Position numbers and translations under genes: made by a program. The notes below the pieces were generated by a model. That model was given only the letters and a program-made list of their open reading frames with translations. It ran no database searches and was not told the origin of the DNA. Of a stretch of 64,000 nucleotides of DNA, positions 45,433 to 55,838 are shown piece by piece. Origin of the DNA: Bimastos eiseni (lineage: Eukaryota; Annelida; Clitellata; Crassiclitellata; Lumbricidae); NCBI GenBank assembly GCA_959347315.1, contig OY365822.1, forward strand, positions 9,266,149 to 9,330,148, in the 5' to 3' direction. Position 1 is the first letter of the stretch, and every line of letters starts with the position of its first letter.

Positions 45433-46697
45433 ACGTTGATGCGGAGCATCTTCGAGAAAACCGGGGACCTATCATTCGTGACACAGAAACATCTCCAACC
45501 CAGATCCAATTAGAAGGTAAGGTACCGATTCTTGATTATCGGCCAGAATACCGGTTATGGGACGTCCAACTCCGTCCACAAACCCAAGAACCTCAGCTAC
45601 CACGCACGTACGCCAACGAACCGCGATATTCTCCAGCGATCTGCACTGGCGACAGCCTGTTTAATGGTGCCAGGTATCTTTACCGGTGCACTGGCAATCA
45701 GTCTATTCCTCATCAAGTTATCAACCTTAACAGGCCCTCTGTCTTGAATCTGAGTTCCACCTGACCAAACTGGCAAAGGAACGTAGGAAAGAAAAGTCAC
45801 CAACAATCTCCCGATCTTGCTCATACATCACTTGTCACGGACCTCGCAGCACAAAAGCCAGCACTGCCTTGCAGCAATAATTTTTTTTTTTTTTTTTTTT
45901 ACAAATTATATTAAATACATAAATCATCGTTAACATAAGACTTCTTGAATAAAATGAAGTAACTATTTATAGGACATGCAGTTATATGTAGGCGTTGTTA
46001 GACGCAACCGTCCACATAAACATTGAATCATTAACTATCATGTCAATCAGCGCTTGCTTTGCATCGTAGCCAATTCTAAGATTCTATAGGTACCGTTCAA
46101 TCATCGACTACTCACTAACGAATTTCTGTTCGGAAGTAAAGTTAGAATTTCAAATCATGTGATCGTCTCACATGCGCAATAGCCGCAAAGATTGCGGTTA
46201 TACTTTATTACTCGTGCAGTACGGCACAAACGGTACAGCACACTATACCGATTCCAATAACCCAAAAGAACCTTCGCGGTCCTGTGAAAACAAAATCGAT
46301 CCGCCAGTCTTCTTAAAAATAAATGAGCGTCACTGAACGGTACCTGTTTCGCTGTTACGCAAATTATGTCGTATGCGTAACAAGGTCATCTGACCATATT
46401 CGTCGGAAAGTTACTGAGCTTTAGCTAAGTATTTACTTACTAATAGACAATGTAACTAAAATGCTTTTATCAAGACGAAACTAAAACAACGATCTTTAGT
46501 AACAGTCGATAAAATAGGCAAGTTTGCGGTCAAGAGCACCGCAATTGTTAGACGTTTCGGTACTAGACATATATTTAATTCAACGAAAAATTGTCATCAA
46601 AAGAAACTCAAAATATGTTCTCAACATCTTCCAAGAAACCTGCGCAATTAAGCGGCGACCTGTCCTCAAAGCATTCATTAAACGAAAAACTTCTTGT
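45433..46697 (-). other. Non-coding 3' tail of internal region, copy 1
   Basis: These 1.26 kb between the Gag-Pol stop and the polypurine tract contain no recognisable env or accessory gene. A 75-codon minus frame (45597-45824) starts with a hydrophobic stretch, but nothing else supports it. A homopolymer of 20 T (A20 in the element's sense) lies at 45881-45900, which looks like a retained poly(A) stretch or a slippage product. Confidence 0.7.
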
Positions 46698-49600
46698 TCA
46701 AGAATAATCGTCCAGCCAACGAGGAGGTCGAATCGATCGTCGACGTGGTCTTTTGTCGCCGTTCTCTTCAAGACTAGTGGACTCCGCTGGGGCCTCCGGA
46801 AATTCCTCCAAGTCATTCACTGTATGCGGTTCTGGAGACTGTACTTGTAAATTGTCAGTCTCCTCCGTACGTTCCCTCTCATCCTCCAACAACCAGTTGT
46901 GTGGAGTATTACCGTAATAGCACTTGAGCTTATCCACGTGCACAACCATAGGCGTGGATCTCGAACTCTTCTGAATCCGATACAAAATTGGACTAAGTAC
47001 TTGAATAATCAAGAACGGGCCGGTATAAAACCGAGCCCACTTAGTCTTCCTTCCACTCCTCATTCGAGGGTAGTAATAATAGACCCAGTCACCGCGAGCG
47101 AACTTGTTAGGTCTCACTCTCAAGTCGTACGCTTTCTTTCTGCGTTCCGCAGTCCTCTTTAATTGGTCTCGTACCAGACGGTAAGCTCTTTCCATTTTCT
47201 CTTTCTGTTCCTCCACATAATCTTCTAAGTCGTGGTAAGATGGTCGCTCAAGATCATTAACTTGAGCGAGAATCAAGTCTAGCGGCGCATGATTCTCTCT
47301 TCCCAGAAACAGAAAATTAGGAGTTCGTTGGGTAGACTCATGTTCTGTTGACCGGTATGACGCCATCACATACGGAACATGGACATCCCAGTCTTTCTGT
47401 CGTTCCGAAACTACCTTTCCAAGCAACATATTAAGCGTCCTATGAAATCGCTCAATCATTCCGTTTGCCGAAGGTCGATAAGGCGTTGTTCGTATTTTAT
47501 CAACCTCCATAAATTTACATAACTGCTTGAACAAATTCGATTCGAAACATGGTCCCTGGTCAGTCAATATCTGACGTGGCATACCAAATCTGGAAAACAC
47601 ATGTACCATCAAGGCTTCTGCAACAGTAACAGCCTCTTGGTTTCTAATCGGCAGGGCTTCAGCCCATCGGGAGAAGTAGTCTATTGCCGTCAGTATATAT
47701 TTGTTGCCCTTACTTGAAACAGGATGCGGCCCTGTGATATCTATCCCAAATCTCTCCATTGGTTCCCCGACCAATGGACTCTGTAAGTAACCTTGCCTTG
47801 GAGGTTTCTCTCGTCGATACCGAGCACAGCTGTCACAACGCTGGCAAAACCTCCGTACATCGTCCTTCCAGCCTGGCCAATACGCCCTGCGTTGCAACTG
47901 AGCTATACTCTTTCGAATTCCAAAGTGTCCTCTGGTAAAACTCGTGTGCGTTAAGCCGAGAAACTCCTTTCGCAGTGATGAAGGTACAACTAACTGATGC
48001 CGCTCCGTTTCTCCAGTATTACTTTGGATCCAGATTCTGTATAACACGCCCTGACGGACTTCCAGCTGGTTCCAGTTGCTTACCAAAACTTTAACCTCTT
48101 CACTGGTAGACATTAGCTCATGCTGTGCTGGATGATAATCTGACTCCTTCCAACTAAGTACCGGGCCAATATTACCATCTTTTTCTTGTTCTGTTCGAAG
48201 CATCTCTTTGGTCCAACCGACTTCCTGATCTGCGCTCTCAGTGGTCACCCCTGAGGGTCTTATCTCTTCTATCGGACGTACCCACCTTGCTTCTCCATCC
48301 GACTCTATCCTAACATCCACATTAGGTTGCTCCTCTTCAGTTGGAGGTCGTGACAGCGCATCCGCATTTCCATGCTTCGATCCGACTCTATGGTTTATTT
48401 CAAAATCAAACTCTTCTATTATCTCCAACCAACGCGCTTGTTGGCCTATAGGTTCTGGTGTCTTGCGTAGCCATTGAAGGGCAGAGTGGTCTGTCCTCAG
48501 AAGAAATTTTCTACCTAACAGATACTGACGAAACTCTTTCAAGAAATATATCACAGCCAACAGTTCTCTCCTGGTTACATTATAGTTGCGTTCCGCTGTC
48601 GACAACAGTCGACTCGCATAAGAGATCACTTTTTCTTGACCATCTTGTACCTGTGACAACACCGCTCCTATGGCATAACCAGAGGCATCCGTATCTAAGA
48701 TGTACTGTCCCTCATCCATCGGTAGCGCCAGTATTGGTGCAGACACAAGCCTTCTCTTCAGTTCATTAAAAGCCTCTTGACATTCATCAGTCCACAGGAA
48801 AATAACATTTTTCCTAGTCAAGAAGTGAAGGGGTTGCGCGACGGTTGCAAAATCGTGTATAAAACGTCGGTAATAGGAACACAGGCCTATGAACGATCGC
48901 ACCTGTCTGAGATTCCTTGGAACTGTCCATCCATTCACTGCCACGATCTTGTTCGGGTCTGTCGCTACACCATCTTCGCTCAGTACATGTCCTAGGAATA
49001 GTACTCTTTGCTGCAATAGATGACATTTCGATGGTTTGAGCTTGAGATTGTACTCTTGGATCCTCTTAAACACCATCTCTAGCCGCTGCAAATGCGTATC
49101 AACGTCTCTAGAGAACACGATTATGTCATCTAAATAGACAAGACATATGTCGTAGTTGAGTCCAGTCAGGACTAAGTTCATTAGCCGACAAAACGATGCC
49201 GGGCTATTGCACAACCCAAATGGTAAAACCTTGAATTGGAAACTCCCCCTTCTTGTAACGAAAGCGGTCTTATGCTTGTCTCTAGGGTGTAAAGCCATCT
49301 GATGATAACCCGATCTCAAATCAAATGTACTGTACCATCTCGAACCACCCAGTGTGTCTAGACTCTCGCGGATAAGAGGCAATGGATGAGCATCTTTCCG
49401 CGTCTTCAGATTCAGCTGCCTGTAATCAATACAGAAACGCATGCTTCCATCCTTCTTCCTCACCATTACGACATTGGATGCCCATTCGGATATTGATGGT
49501 TCCACTATTCCCTGTTCCAACATATCTCTTACTTGACTGTCAATTTCAGGTAACATTGACAATGGCTGTCGTCTTAGTGGTTGGCGAACTGGCCTTTCTT

Positions 49601-52600
49601 GCTGTGTATGAATCTCGTGTTGGATAACCGCCGTAAACCCGTGATCATTTTCACTAAGCGAAAACGTCCTACTGTACATAAGCACGAGTTCCCTCAGTCG
49701 TCCTCTCTCGGCATCGGAGATATCTGCTGGCACTTCATCCCATAATCGTCTTAGTGTCTCTTCGGCTTCAGGTTCGACAATCTGCTCCGTTATAGCTGTC
49801 GCTTTTCGAATCATCGAGGATGACAGGTCATCGGAACTTTGCTGGGTTACCGTGTGACCGACCAAGTCTACCCTTTCGAGCAAGCATTCCGTTCTTCTTT
49901 TGACAACAGAGTCGCTATCTCCGACATTTAGCATTCTAATCCACACTTTGGGTTCCCTTCCCGTTATTAAGGAACGTCCAATTATCAGGTCTTGCGATAA
50001 TTCAGTGGGTATAGTCGTCCAATTATCGTTATCCTCTTGAAAATGCGGGTATACCACCGATGCTGGGACATCGACTTCACTTCTTGGAGGAATTAATGTA
50101 TCTTCCTGAACGACAACTCTCCGACACATGGATTCAGTTACAGCTTCTTTTAAAGGGATTCTCTCGCTTCCTAAACAAACACTGCGATTTGCGAAATCCC
50201 ACTGGGCCTGATTGCTTTCTAACCACGACAGCCCCAAGATCACTTCCGTCACTTGGTCTGTCACTAGGCATGGCAACGGATACAGTTGTTTTCCGATACG
50301 AATCTCCAGCTTGGTTTCACCGTCCACTTTAATCTCGCTTCCATTTGCGGCTAACAGTCTTTGCTCTGAGGGTATTATCTCAGTGTTTAGCACAAGACGC
50401 CGTGGCACAAGCGACATCTCACTTCCCGAGTCTAGTAAACAGTGCAATCGTTTGCCATCTATTCTGGCCACAACGTAAGCCATCCTGCTACCTTTGACCA
50501 ATCGACTTTGCGCTTGTTCTTGGATGGGCTCGACTTTAGTTATTTCCTCGACTCGGTTCTCTCCGCTCATCTCCGAAATTCGTTGAGGGCAAAAACGTTT
50601 TATATGCCCTTTTTGTTTACACTGGAAACATTCAATATCAGGGTTCCTCCACCGTCCTGGCGGAAAAACTCTTCGCTGTGTTACAAAGGGCTCGGTTTTT
50701 CTTGTATCTTCGACGGGTCTGTCTGAATTGCCCGTTTTTCCGTAGGGTTTACTCGCTGCAGGACCGGAATCCTGCGTTGCTGCAAATCGCCCGAATTCTT
50801 TTGACAAATTTTTAATCTCCCGTTGGAGCTCTTCTAAACGCAACGTCTGTTGCTCATCGTCGACCGGTGATTTTCGATCTTCCCTTGTCGCTTTCACTCT
50901 GCCGTGTTTTCGGTCCACCTCGTTTCCCTGTGACGATGATCGCCCATAAGCATCTAACCGAACTGCATGTTTGAACGCAGCCTCAAGGTTAGCAGGTTCT
51001 CTTTCCCGCACCTTCTGCGCCAAATCTTGATTTGTCAGTGCATCAATGAATGCATCGCACGCAACCGTTTCGACAATGTCGCTCGACGGCCCAGGATACG
51101 CCAAAGCCATCAATCGCCTGATTTCTTGCACGACATTGCTCAGACTTTCTCCATGAGCTTGCCTGTACGTGCGAAGTTTAATTCGGTAAAGGCTTGTCTG
51201 GTCTTCAGAACCGTACCTGGCCTTGAGCCTTTCAACAAGTTCTTGCCAAGTTAAGTTTTTCTGTGCACCCATGTCCCACAATAGCTGAGACGCAGCCCCT
51301 GTTAAGGCACACATTAACTGGTCGGCTTTCTCCTGGTCACTCCACCTATTACACCGTGCACAGACATAGAATTTGGCCAAAAATGCAGCAATGGCAGTTT
51401 TTCCATCATATTTCTCAAGCTTAATACGTATTCCACGGTCTCCCGAGTTTTCACTTATTCTCTTAGTAACAGGCACTTTTCCTGCACTTTTCTTGGGATG
51501 ATCCCGTCTTGGACGATCGATATCACTCATTGAGTCCTCTTCGTCTTCGGTACTCGTGACAATTTGACGTGGAGCGATTTTTCTTCTCCATTTAATGGTG
51601 GATCTCTTCCTAGGACGTCCCATAGAATCCTTCGTAGCTTTCTCATTGTCACTCAGCGAATCGCTTTCCTCTGCGAAGCTCCTGACAAGGCGAGGCGGAC
51701 TTCTATGACGCTGGTCCCCAACCACAGAGCAGCCTACATCTGGCTGTATTCGTTGATCTGTCTGGGAACTTGCGCCCGCTAGCGTCGTCCTTCCGTCGTG
51801 TTCCCGCACCTCACCTTTCCTTGACTTCTGGAATCTATCTGGCTCTTCGTGCATACTGGTGACATCCCATCGGATCTTTCCAGGAACCACCGCAGACCTA
51901 TCATTAAAACGGCCGTTATCTGTAATGATCAGCTTTGGCCGAGTTATTGCCCACGGTCGATCAACGTTCCTGCCGTCACCAGTCTCGCCTTTACAATCAT
52001 GTTTCCGGTCAATAGAGCACCGTTCTACAGTCGTCTGCAACGCCAATAGACCTTTGTTGTCCGAAATTGTTTTCCTGTCTCGGTGAGGATCTTCGGCTAT
52101 TTGGTGACTGTCATTCTCATCGAGCCTTCCAAATCTTATCCGACGTCTATCATTACTCCGATCACCGTCACGTAGCTTGTAATCACGTGTATCAACGGGA
52201 CCATACGTACCCCTTTCAGCATTCTGGTACGCCTCGCGTCTTTCACTTCTGTGATGAGGTATCGTTCCATAACTTTTTCCAATCCAAGGTTCGTCTCGAC
52301 CATTGTTTCCTTCCTCTGGACCGGAAGACTCCTCGGATTCAGATTGCCTCACCCTAACCTCGTCTCTCTCAAGCTGATATCGACTCGGCGGGTTTCTAGA
52401 TGTCCTGAAAGGTGATGCCTTGTCATCCGTATCAGGGAAACCTCGATTCCGCAACTGTCTAGCACTATCCGTTTGCATGAGTTTATCGTGATTTTCCGAA
52501 AAACATCGGGTCCGTGAGTTCACCGTACTTTCACCCTGTATTAATCTTCTTCCAGATTCTCGTTTCTCTGGGATTTCCCTTTTTATCCTATGCACTGAAA

Positions 52601-54074
52601 CTCCAATATCTTCCGCACAATCGCGAATCTGTGATCGTACCGCAGTTTCAGAATGCGATATTATCTCACGTGCTTCTGAGATACTTTGACCCCGCGCTGA
52701 CTCTTCAACCTGCAGCTTTCTTGCGCCTTTATCACGGTAACCTTGTTCCCGTGGGACCTTCGTAGTCTCGACCTGGTACGGCTCTGTAGGTCGAACAGCA
52801 GGTTCCGACAATTCTTCAAGCCTCTTACTCATTGCTGCTACTGTCTGTCTTAGGAAAAGCACCTCTTCTTTCCAATCTACTCCATCGTTGTCGTGTGAAG
52901 TACAAGATATCCGGACCTCGTCCTGCGCCCTAGACATTACATCAGCTACGCCCAAACGTCTAGCTTCCGAATAATGGCTAACACCATGGGCTCGACCCGA
53001 GTCAGCGTTTCCCACCAGGTATTCCACCGTTTCTTCGTGCCTAACTCTTGGTAGTTTGCCTGTTTCGAACACACCGGACAATCGTCCTACCACCGCCGCA
53101 CTCAACGGATAACTCTGGATATCCTCCAAGACTCTGGGCCTTTCATCACCGGACATCTCTGCATCTTTTGGAACAGTTCTCACCCAATCTTCAATTCCAG
53201 CGAGATAGATCGCACCTCTTCCGTGTCCATTGCGAGCTTCAGCCTCCGTTTCAACTGTCCTTACCGCACCATATGCTGCAAATTCACACGGTGACTCTCG
53301 CTCAATCAGTTGTGTCTTAGAGCGCGCACCTCCATGGGCTAAGCCTCTGTGCTCATAGTTAGGAAGGTCTCCTGACTCGTCATCTGCATCATCTGGCCCA
53401 ACCTCTGATCTGTGGAAAGAAAACCTTGAAACCCCACTTCTGGTACCAATTTGTGGCGTACACCGTTCTGACGCTACCAGGTCGCGCAACGGTGTCGGCT
53501 CCAGCTCTCTTCTGTGTCTGGAGCCACTCGAGTCACTTCTAAGTCGATTTTTAGCATAGCCTGACCGTTCTCCATCTCTGCCTATCGTAGCAGTGACTGT
53601 CAGAGGAGAATCGGGGTTGACCGTTTCTCTAAAAGAGGCAACAGTATATGACTCTGTCTCGGGATCAGACTCTATCACTTCCGCGGTCGCCGGATGGGCA
53701 ACGTCCTGAGGATGGCCTTTATTCAGAACAGGGTTCGCTCTTTTACCGACCGGAGTCTTCCCTTTCTTGTTTACTCGCTTAGAGACGGTTTTCCTCTTTC
53801 TCTCTACCTGACCTGAGCTTCGTCGTATCATTCTACATCTCGTGACTCTTGAACAATCGCCAACAGGGGGCATCAAACGTTCTCCCTGTTCCGGAGAGCA
53901 GAAATATTTGTAACAAGTCCCTTCGTCACTTTGCCGTAGGCAATGCTGGCCACTGACCTTAACGTCGCCTTTTCCCAGACACTTATCCACCGGAAATCGC
54001 ACCTTCCACTCTTCATGTACCTCTCGCTCCATGTCCGTGTGTGGCATACCGGCCTCACACGTGTAAATTATCAT
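46698..54074 (-). CDS. Gag-Pol polyprotein, Ty3/gypsy, copy 1 (2458 residues)
   Basis: A single frame encodes a retrotransposon polyprotein. Residues 1-208 lie inside LTR B and include seven cysteines in the first 80 residues and a basic stretch near 90-115. Residues 209-870 are charged and low-complexity, with a coiled-coil-like segment from W401. A retrotransposon Gag core covers about 882-1050, and a CCHC zinc knuckle 1149-1162. The aspartic protease has D1215-S-G. Reverse transcriptase has D1585 and YLDD at 1647-1650. RNase H has D1794 and D1796. Integrase has the HHCC finger H2043/H2050/C2077/C2080 and the catalytic triad D2112, D2172, E2208 with the canonical 35-residue last spacing. 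A GPY/F-type module lies near 2350. There is no frameshift between gag and pol. The start at 54074 is the first ATG after an in-frame TAA 33 nt upstream; a downstream ATG or spliced start is possible. At 2,458 residues the product is much longer than usual gypsy polyproteins, mostly because of the N-terminal 870 residues. Confidence 0.9.
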   Translation of the reverse strand: MIIYTCEAGMPHTDMEREVHEEWKVRFPVDKCLGKGDVKVSGQHCLRQSDEGTCYKYFCSPEQGERLMPPVGDCSRVTRCRMIRRSSGQVERKRKTVSKRVNKKGKTPVGKRANPVLNKGHPQDVAHPATAEVIESDPETESYTVASFRETVNPDSPLTVTATIGRDGERSGYAKNRLRSDSSGSRHRRELEPTPLRDLVASERCTPQIGTRSGVSRFSFHRSEVGPDDADDESGDLPNYEHRGLAHGGARSKTQLIERESPCEFAAYGAVRTVETEAEARNGHGRGAIYLAGIEDWVRTVPKDAEMSGDERPRVLEDIQSYPLSAAVVGRLSGVFETGKLPRVRHEETVEYLVGNADSGRAHGVSHYSEARRLGVADVMSRAQDEVRISCTSHDNDGVDWKEEVLFLRQTVAAMSKRLEELSEPAVRPTEPYQVETTKVPREQGYRDKGARKLQVEESARGQSISEAREIISHSETAVRSQIRDCAEDIGVSVHRIKREIPEKRESGRRLIQGESTVNSRTRCFSENHDKLMQTDSARQLRNRGFPDTDDKASPFRTSRNPPSRYQLERDEVRVRQSESEESSGPEEGNNGRDEPWIGKSYGTIPHHRSERREAYQNAERGTYGPVDTRDYKLRDGDRSNDRRRIRFGRLDENDSHQIAEDPHRDRKTISDNKGLLALQTTVERCSIDRKHDCKGETGDGRNVDRPWAITRPKLIITDNGRFNDRSAVVPGKIRWDVTSMHEEPDRFQKSRKGEVREHDGRTTLAGASSQTDQRIQPDVGCSVVGDQRHRSPPRLVRSFAEESDSLSDNEKATKDSMGRPRKRSTIKWRRKIAPRQIVTSTEDEEDSMSDIDRPRRDHPKKSAGKVPVTKRISENSGDRGIRIKLEKYDGKTAIAAFLAKFYVCARCNRWSDQEKADQLMCALTGAASQLLWDMGAQKNLTWQELVERLKARYGSEDQTSLYRIKLRTYRQAHGESLSNVVQEIRRLMALAYPGPSSDIVETVACDAFIDALTNQDLAQKVREREPANLEAAFKHAVRLDAYGRSSSQGNEVDRKHGRVKATREDRKSPVDDEQQTLRLEELQREIKNLSKEFGRFAATQDSGPAASKPYGKTGNSDRPVEDTRKTEPFVTQRRVFPPGRWRNPDIECFQCKQKGHIKRFCPQRISEMSGENRVEEITKVEPIQEQAQSRLVKGSRMAYVVARIDGKRLHCLLDSGSEMSLVPRRLVLNTEIIPSEQRLLAANGSEIKVDGETKLEIRIGKQLYPLPCLVTDQVTEVILGLSWLESNQAQWDFANRSVCLGSERIPLKEAVTESMCRRVVVQEDTLIPPRSEVDVPASVVYPHFQEDNDNWTTIPTELSQDLIIGRSLITGREPKVWIRMLNVGDSDSVVKRRTECLLERVDLVGHTVTQQSSDDLSSSMIRKATAITEQIVEPEAEETLRRLWDEVPADISDAERGRLRELVLMYSRTFSLSENDHGFTAVIQHEIHTQQERPVRQPLRRQPLSMLPEIDSQVRDMLEQGIVEPSISEWASNVVMVRKKDGSMRFCIDYRQLNLKTRKDAHPLPLIRESLDTLGGSRWYSTFDLRSGYHQMALHPRDKHKTAFVTRRGSFQFKVLPFGLCNSPASFCRLMNLVLTGLNYDICLVYLDDIIVFSRDVDTHLQRLEMVFKRIQEYNLKLKPSKCHLLQQRVLFLGHVLSEDGVATDPNKIVAVNGWTVPRNLRQVRSFIGLCSYYRRFIHDFATVAQPLHFLTRKNVIFLWTDECQEAFNELKRRLVSAPILALPMDEGQYILDTDASGYAIGAVLSQVQDGQEKVISYASRLLSTAERNYNVTRRELLAVIYFLKEFRQYLLGRKFLLRTDHSALQWLRKTPEPIGQQARWLEIIEEFDFEINHRVGSKHGNADALSRPPTEEEQPNVDVRIESDGEARWVRPIEEIRPSGVTTESADQEVGWTKEMLRTEQEKDGNIGPVLSWKESDYHPAQHELMSTSEEVKVLVSNWNQLEVRQGVLYRIWIQSNTGETERHQLVVPSSLRKEFLGLTHTSFTRGHFGIRKSIAQLQRRAYWPGWKDDVRRFCQRCDSCARYRREKPPRQGYLQSPLVGEPMERFGIDITGPHPVSSKGNKYILTAIDYFSRWAEALPIRNQEAVTVAEALMVHVFSRFGMPRQILTDQGPCFESNLFKQLCKFMEVDKIRTTPYRPSANGMIERFHRTLNMLLGKVVSERQKDWDVHVPYVMASYRSTEHESTQRTPNFLFLGRENHAPLDLILAQVNDLERPSYHDLEDYVEEQKEKMERAYRLVRDQLKRTAERRKKAYDLRVRPNKFARGDWVYYYYPRMRSGRKTKWARFYTGPFLIIQVLSPILYRIQKSSRSTPMVVHVDKLKCYYGNTPHNWLLEDERERTEETDNLQVQSPEPHTVNDLEEFPEAPAESTSLEENGDKRPRRRSIRPPRWLDDYS
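53432..53448 (-). other. Primer-binding site, copy 1 (tRNA-Leu UAA type)
   Basis: The plus-strand 17-mer CCCCACTTCTGGTACCA ends in CCA three bases from the LTR and reads like a tRNA 3' end. It agrees, apart from one T/C position, with the 3' end of eukaryotic tRNA-Leu(UAA) as I recall it. Reverse transcription would then be primed by that tRNA. The coding frame passes through it without a stop. Confidence 0.8.
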
Positions 54075-54155
54075 GCACCACGATTTACCGTCCTCTGCGT
54101 TTTGCAGTTATCCACCAACACCGTAACATATACTGAGACTTCGGGAAAACCCGGG

Positions 54156-54639
54156 GAGTATCTATGACCACGTTAGGTAGCCAAGAAGAATATTTATCGA
54201 AAAACCGTAATACAATCAAGAAGAGATATCGCGGGAAAACCGCAATTAAAGATACTGCGTTCAGACACACAAGTAAAGATATCGCGGGGAAACCGCGAAT
54301 AAAGATATTGTTGCGATCAGACACGCAAGTCAAGAAACCACGGAAGACTGCGGGAGTAAGTATGACCACGTTAGGTAGCCAACAAGAATATTTATCGAAA
54401 GACCGTAAGACAATCAAGAAGAAGTATCACGGGGAAACCGCGAATAAAGATATTTCGAATCAGACGCGCAAGTAAAGATATCGCGGGAAAACCGCGAGTA
54501 AAGATATTGCGATTAGACACGTAAATAAAGAAACCACGGAAGACCGCGGGAGTAAGTATGACCACGTTAGGTAGCCAAGTATATATATTACAGGGAGTAA
54601 GTATGACCACGTTAGGTAGCCAAGTATATATATTACAGG
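54156..54639. repeat. LTR B tandem block 1
   Basis: This is the counterpart of the 198/196/45/45-bp array of LTR A at the 10,406-bp offset, in the LTR that would drive copy 1. Confidence 0.85.
54580..54632 (-). promoter_or_regulatory. Candidate LTR core promoter (paired TATA boxes)
   Basis: TATATATA occurs at 54580-54587 and 54625-54632, 45 bp apart because the 45-bp repeat unit carries one each. In element orientation they lie about 510-560 nt before the ATG at 54074, which fits a 5' untranslated leader. The same pair in LTR A is at 44174-44181 and 44219-44226. No initiation site is proven; other TATA-like strings exist in the LTR, for example near 55097. Confidence 0.4.
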
Positions 54640-54740
54640 GGAAAAGAAGATGAGGCAACAGCCGCAATTATTGAGGTCTTCGGCACCAGTCACGACCGTT
54701 TCTTGTAATCGTCGTAAGCACCAAGGGGGTCACCCTCCCC

Positions 54741-54926
54741 GTATTTATCGAACGTATTCAATGGGAAACTTTCCCTGTATTTATCGAACGTATTCAATGG
54801 AAAACTTTCCCCGTATTTATCGAACGTATTCAATGGGAAACTTTCCCTGTATTTATCGAACGTATTCAATGGGAAACTTTCCCCGTATTTATCGAACGTA
54901 TTCAATGGGAAACTTTCCCCGTATTT
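54741..54926. repeat. LTR B tandem block 2 (36-bp unit)
   Basis: This is the counterpart of the 36-bp array of LTR A, with the same number of units and the same internal variants. Confidence 0.9.
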
Positions 54927-55106
54927 CTAGCGGCCACCCTAATTTTCTCGGTCTCGGCCACCCGGAACTTTTGCGTATCCGACAACCTGCTGGAAAACGC
55001 GAGGATTAACTATGACCGTTCTAGGTAGCCAACATTTATATTTCTTGGTTACCAAAACTTTCTCACGGTCTGCGCGGTCGGGGATTTTTCCCAGTCTATA
55101 TATCTG

Positions 55107-55275
55107 TCGGCCGCCGATGCCTCTCTCGGTATATGCGGTCGGTCCCTTCCGGGACTCACCCAGTCTGTCTCACTGTCGGCCGCCGAGGCCTCTCTCGGTA
55201 TATGCGGTCGGTCCCTTCTGGGACTCACCCAGTCTGTCTCACTGTCGGCCGCCGAGGCCTCTCTTGGTATATGCG
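55107..55275. repeat. LTR B tandem block 3 (69-bp unit)
   Basis: This is the counterpart of the 69-bp GC-rich array of LTR A. Confidence 0.9.
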
Positions 55276-55825
55276 AACGGCTAACCCGGGCTTTACCCGG
55301 TCTTTACACAGACCTGTGATTTATTTATTTCACTGTCGGACCTTCCCGAGGAAGCAACCTCACGATCGGCTGCAGACTTTCTCGCGATCGATAACAGGGT
55401 GGGGCCCCAGCCCTATCAGATCGGCAGAGTCGGTCTCAACACCAGACGCTCGGCTGTAGCTCGGACTAGTTTTTGGACGCCCTCTCGTCCGCAACTATAT
55501 TTTCTCGCAACTTGCCGTGAACCAAGCTTTGAACGAACGCTCACCGACCACACGGGTGTGCGGTATTAATCGCTAACCAAGGAATTCAATGCACCGTATA
55601 TGCAGAGCAGTCGTCACCACTCTACAATATAAGCGACGCACCGCATGTCAGGCTATACTCAACCCGATTCATGCGTCTGCACGCTATGCACAGAACTACA
55701 AACCGCCGATCGGTCTTCCCTCCAATACCAACACTGTAAGAAAATGTACGTAAATTAAGCGCTATGGCGAGCCGATTAATTACGAACAAATTCTTTAATC
55801 CAAGCCTTGTGGCCTGTCCGCCACA

Positions 55826-55838
55826 CTCTCCCCACCTT
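55826..55838 (-). other. Polypurine tract, copy 2
   Basis: This is the same AAGGTGGGGAGAG immediately before LTR B. Confidence 0.8.

Larger units (their letters stand above)
43046..55825 (-). mobile_element. Ty3/gypsy LTR retrotransposon, copy 1 of a tandem array
   Basis: Read on the minus strand, the element runs 5' LTR (53452-55825), primer-binding site (53432-53448), one Gag-Pol frame ending at 46698, a 1.26-kb non-coding tail, a polypurine tract (45420-45432) and a 3' LTR (43046-45419). The LTR is bounded by the 7-bp inverted repeat TGTGGCG/CGCCACA. Total length is 12,780 bp, with an 8,032-bp internal region. The domain order protease, reverse transcriptase, RNase H, integrase places it in Ty3/gypsy (Metaviridae) rather than copia. 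Every catalytic motif I checked is present and no frame is broken, so the copy looks young. Its 5' LTR is shared with the next copy as that copy's 3' LTR. A target-site duplication cannot be tested because the right flank lies outside the window. No chromodomain is visible after the integrase and no env gene was recognised. Confidence 0.93.
53452..55825 (-). repeat. LTR B (shared: 5' LTR of copy 1, 3' LTR of copy 2)
   Basis: This has the same 2,374-bp structure as LTR A at a 10,406-bp offset. As the 5' LTR of copy 1 it should carry the active promoter. Paired TATATATA elements lie at 54580-54587 and 54625-54632, and the first ATG of the long polyprotein frame is at 54074, about 0.5 kb downstream. 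On its left the sequence passes through a 3-bp spacer into the primer-binding site of copy 1; on its right it abuts the polypurine tract of copy 2. Confidence 0.9.

Noticed and set aside
45597..45824. Small env-like or accessory protein of the retrotransposon
   Set aside because: Only 75 codons with one hydrophobic start and no recognisable motif; not enough to call a gene.
48241..52765. Many plus-strand frames of 60-105 codons opposite gag-pol
   Set aside because: They are antisense shadows of the intact polyprotein and occur the same way in both copies.
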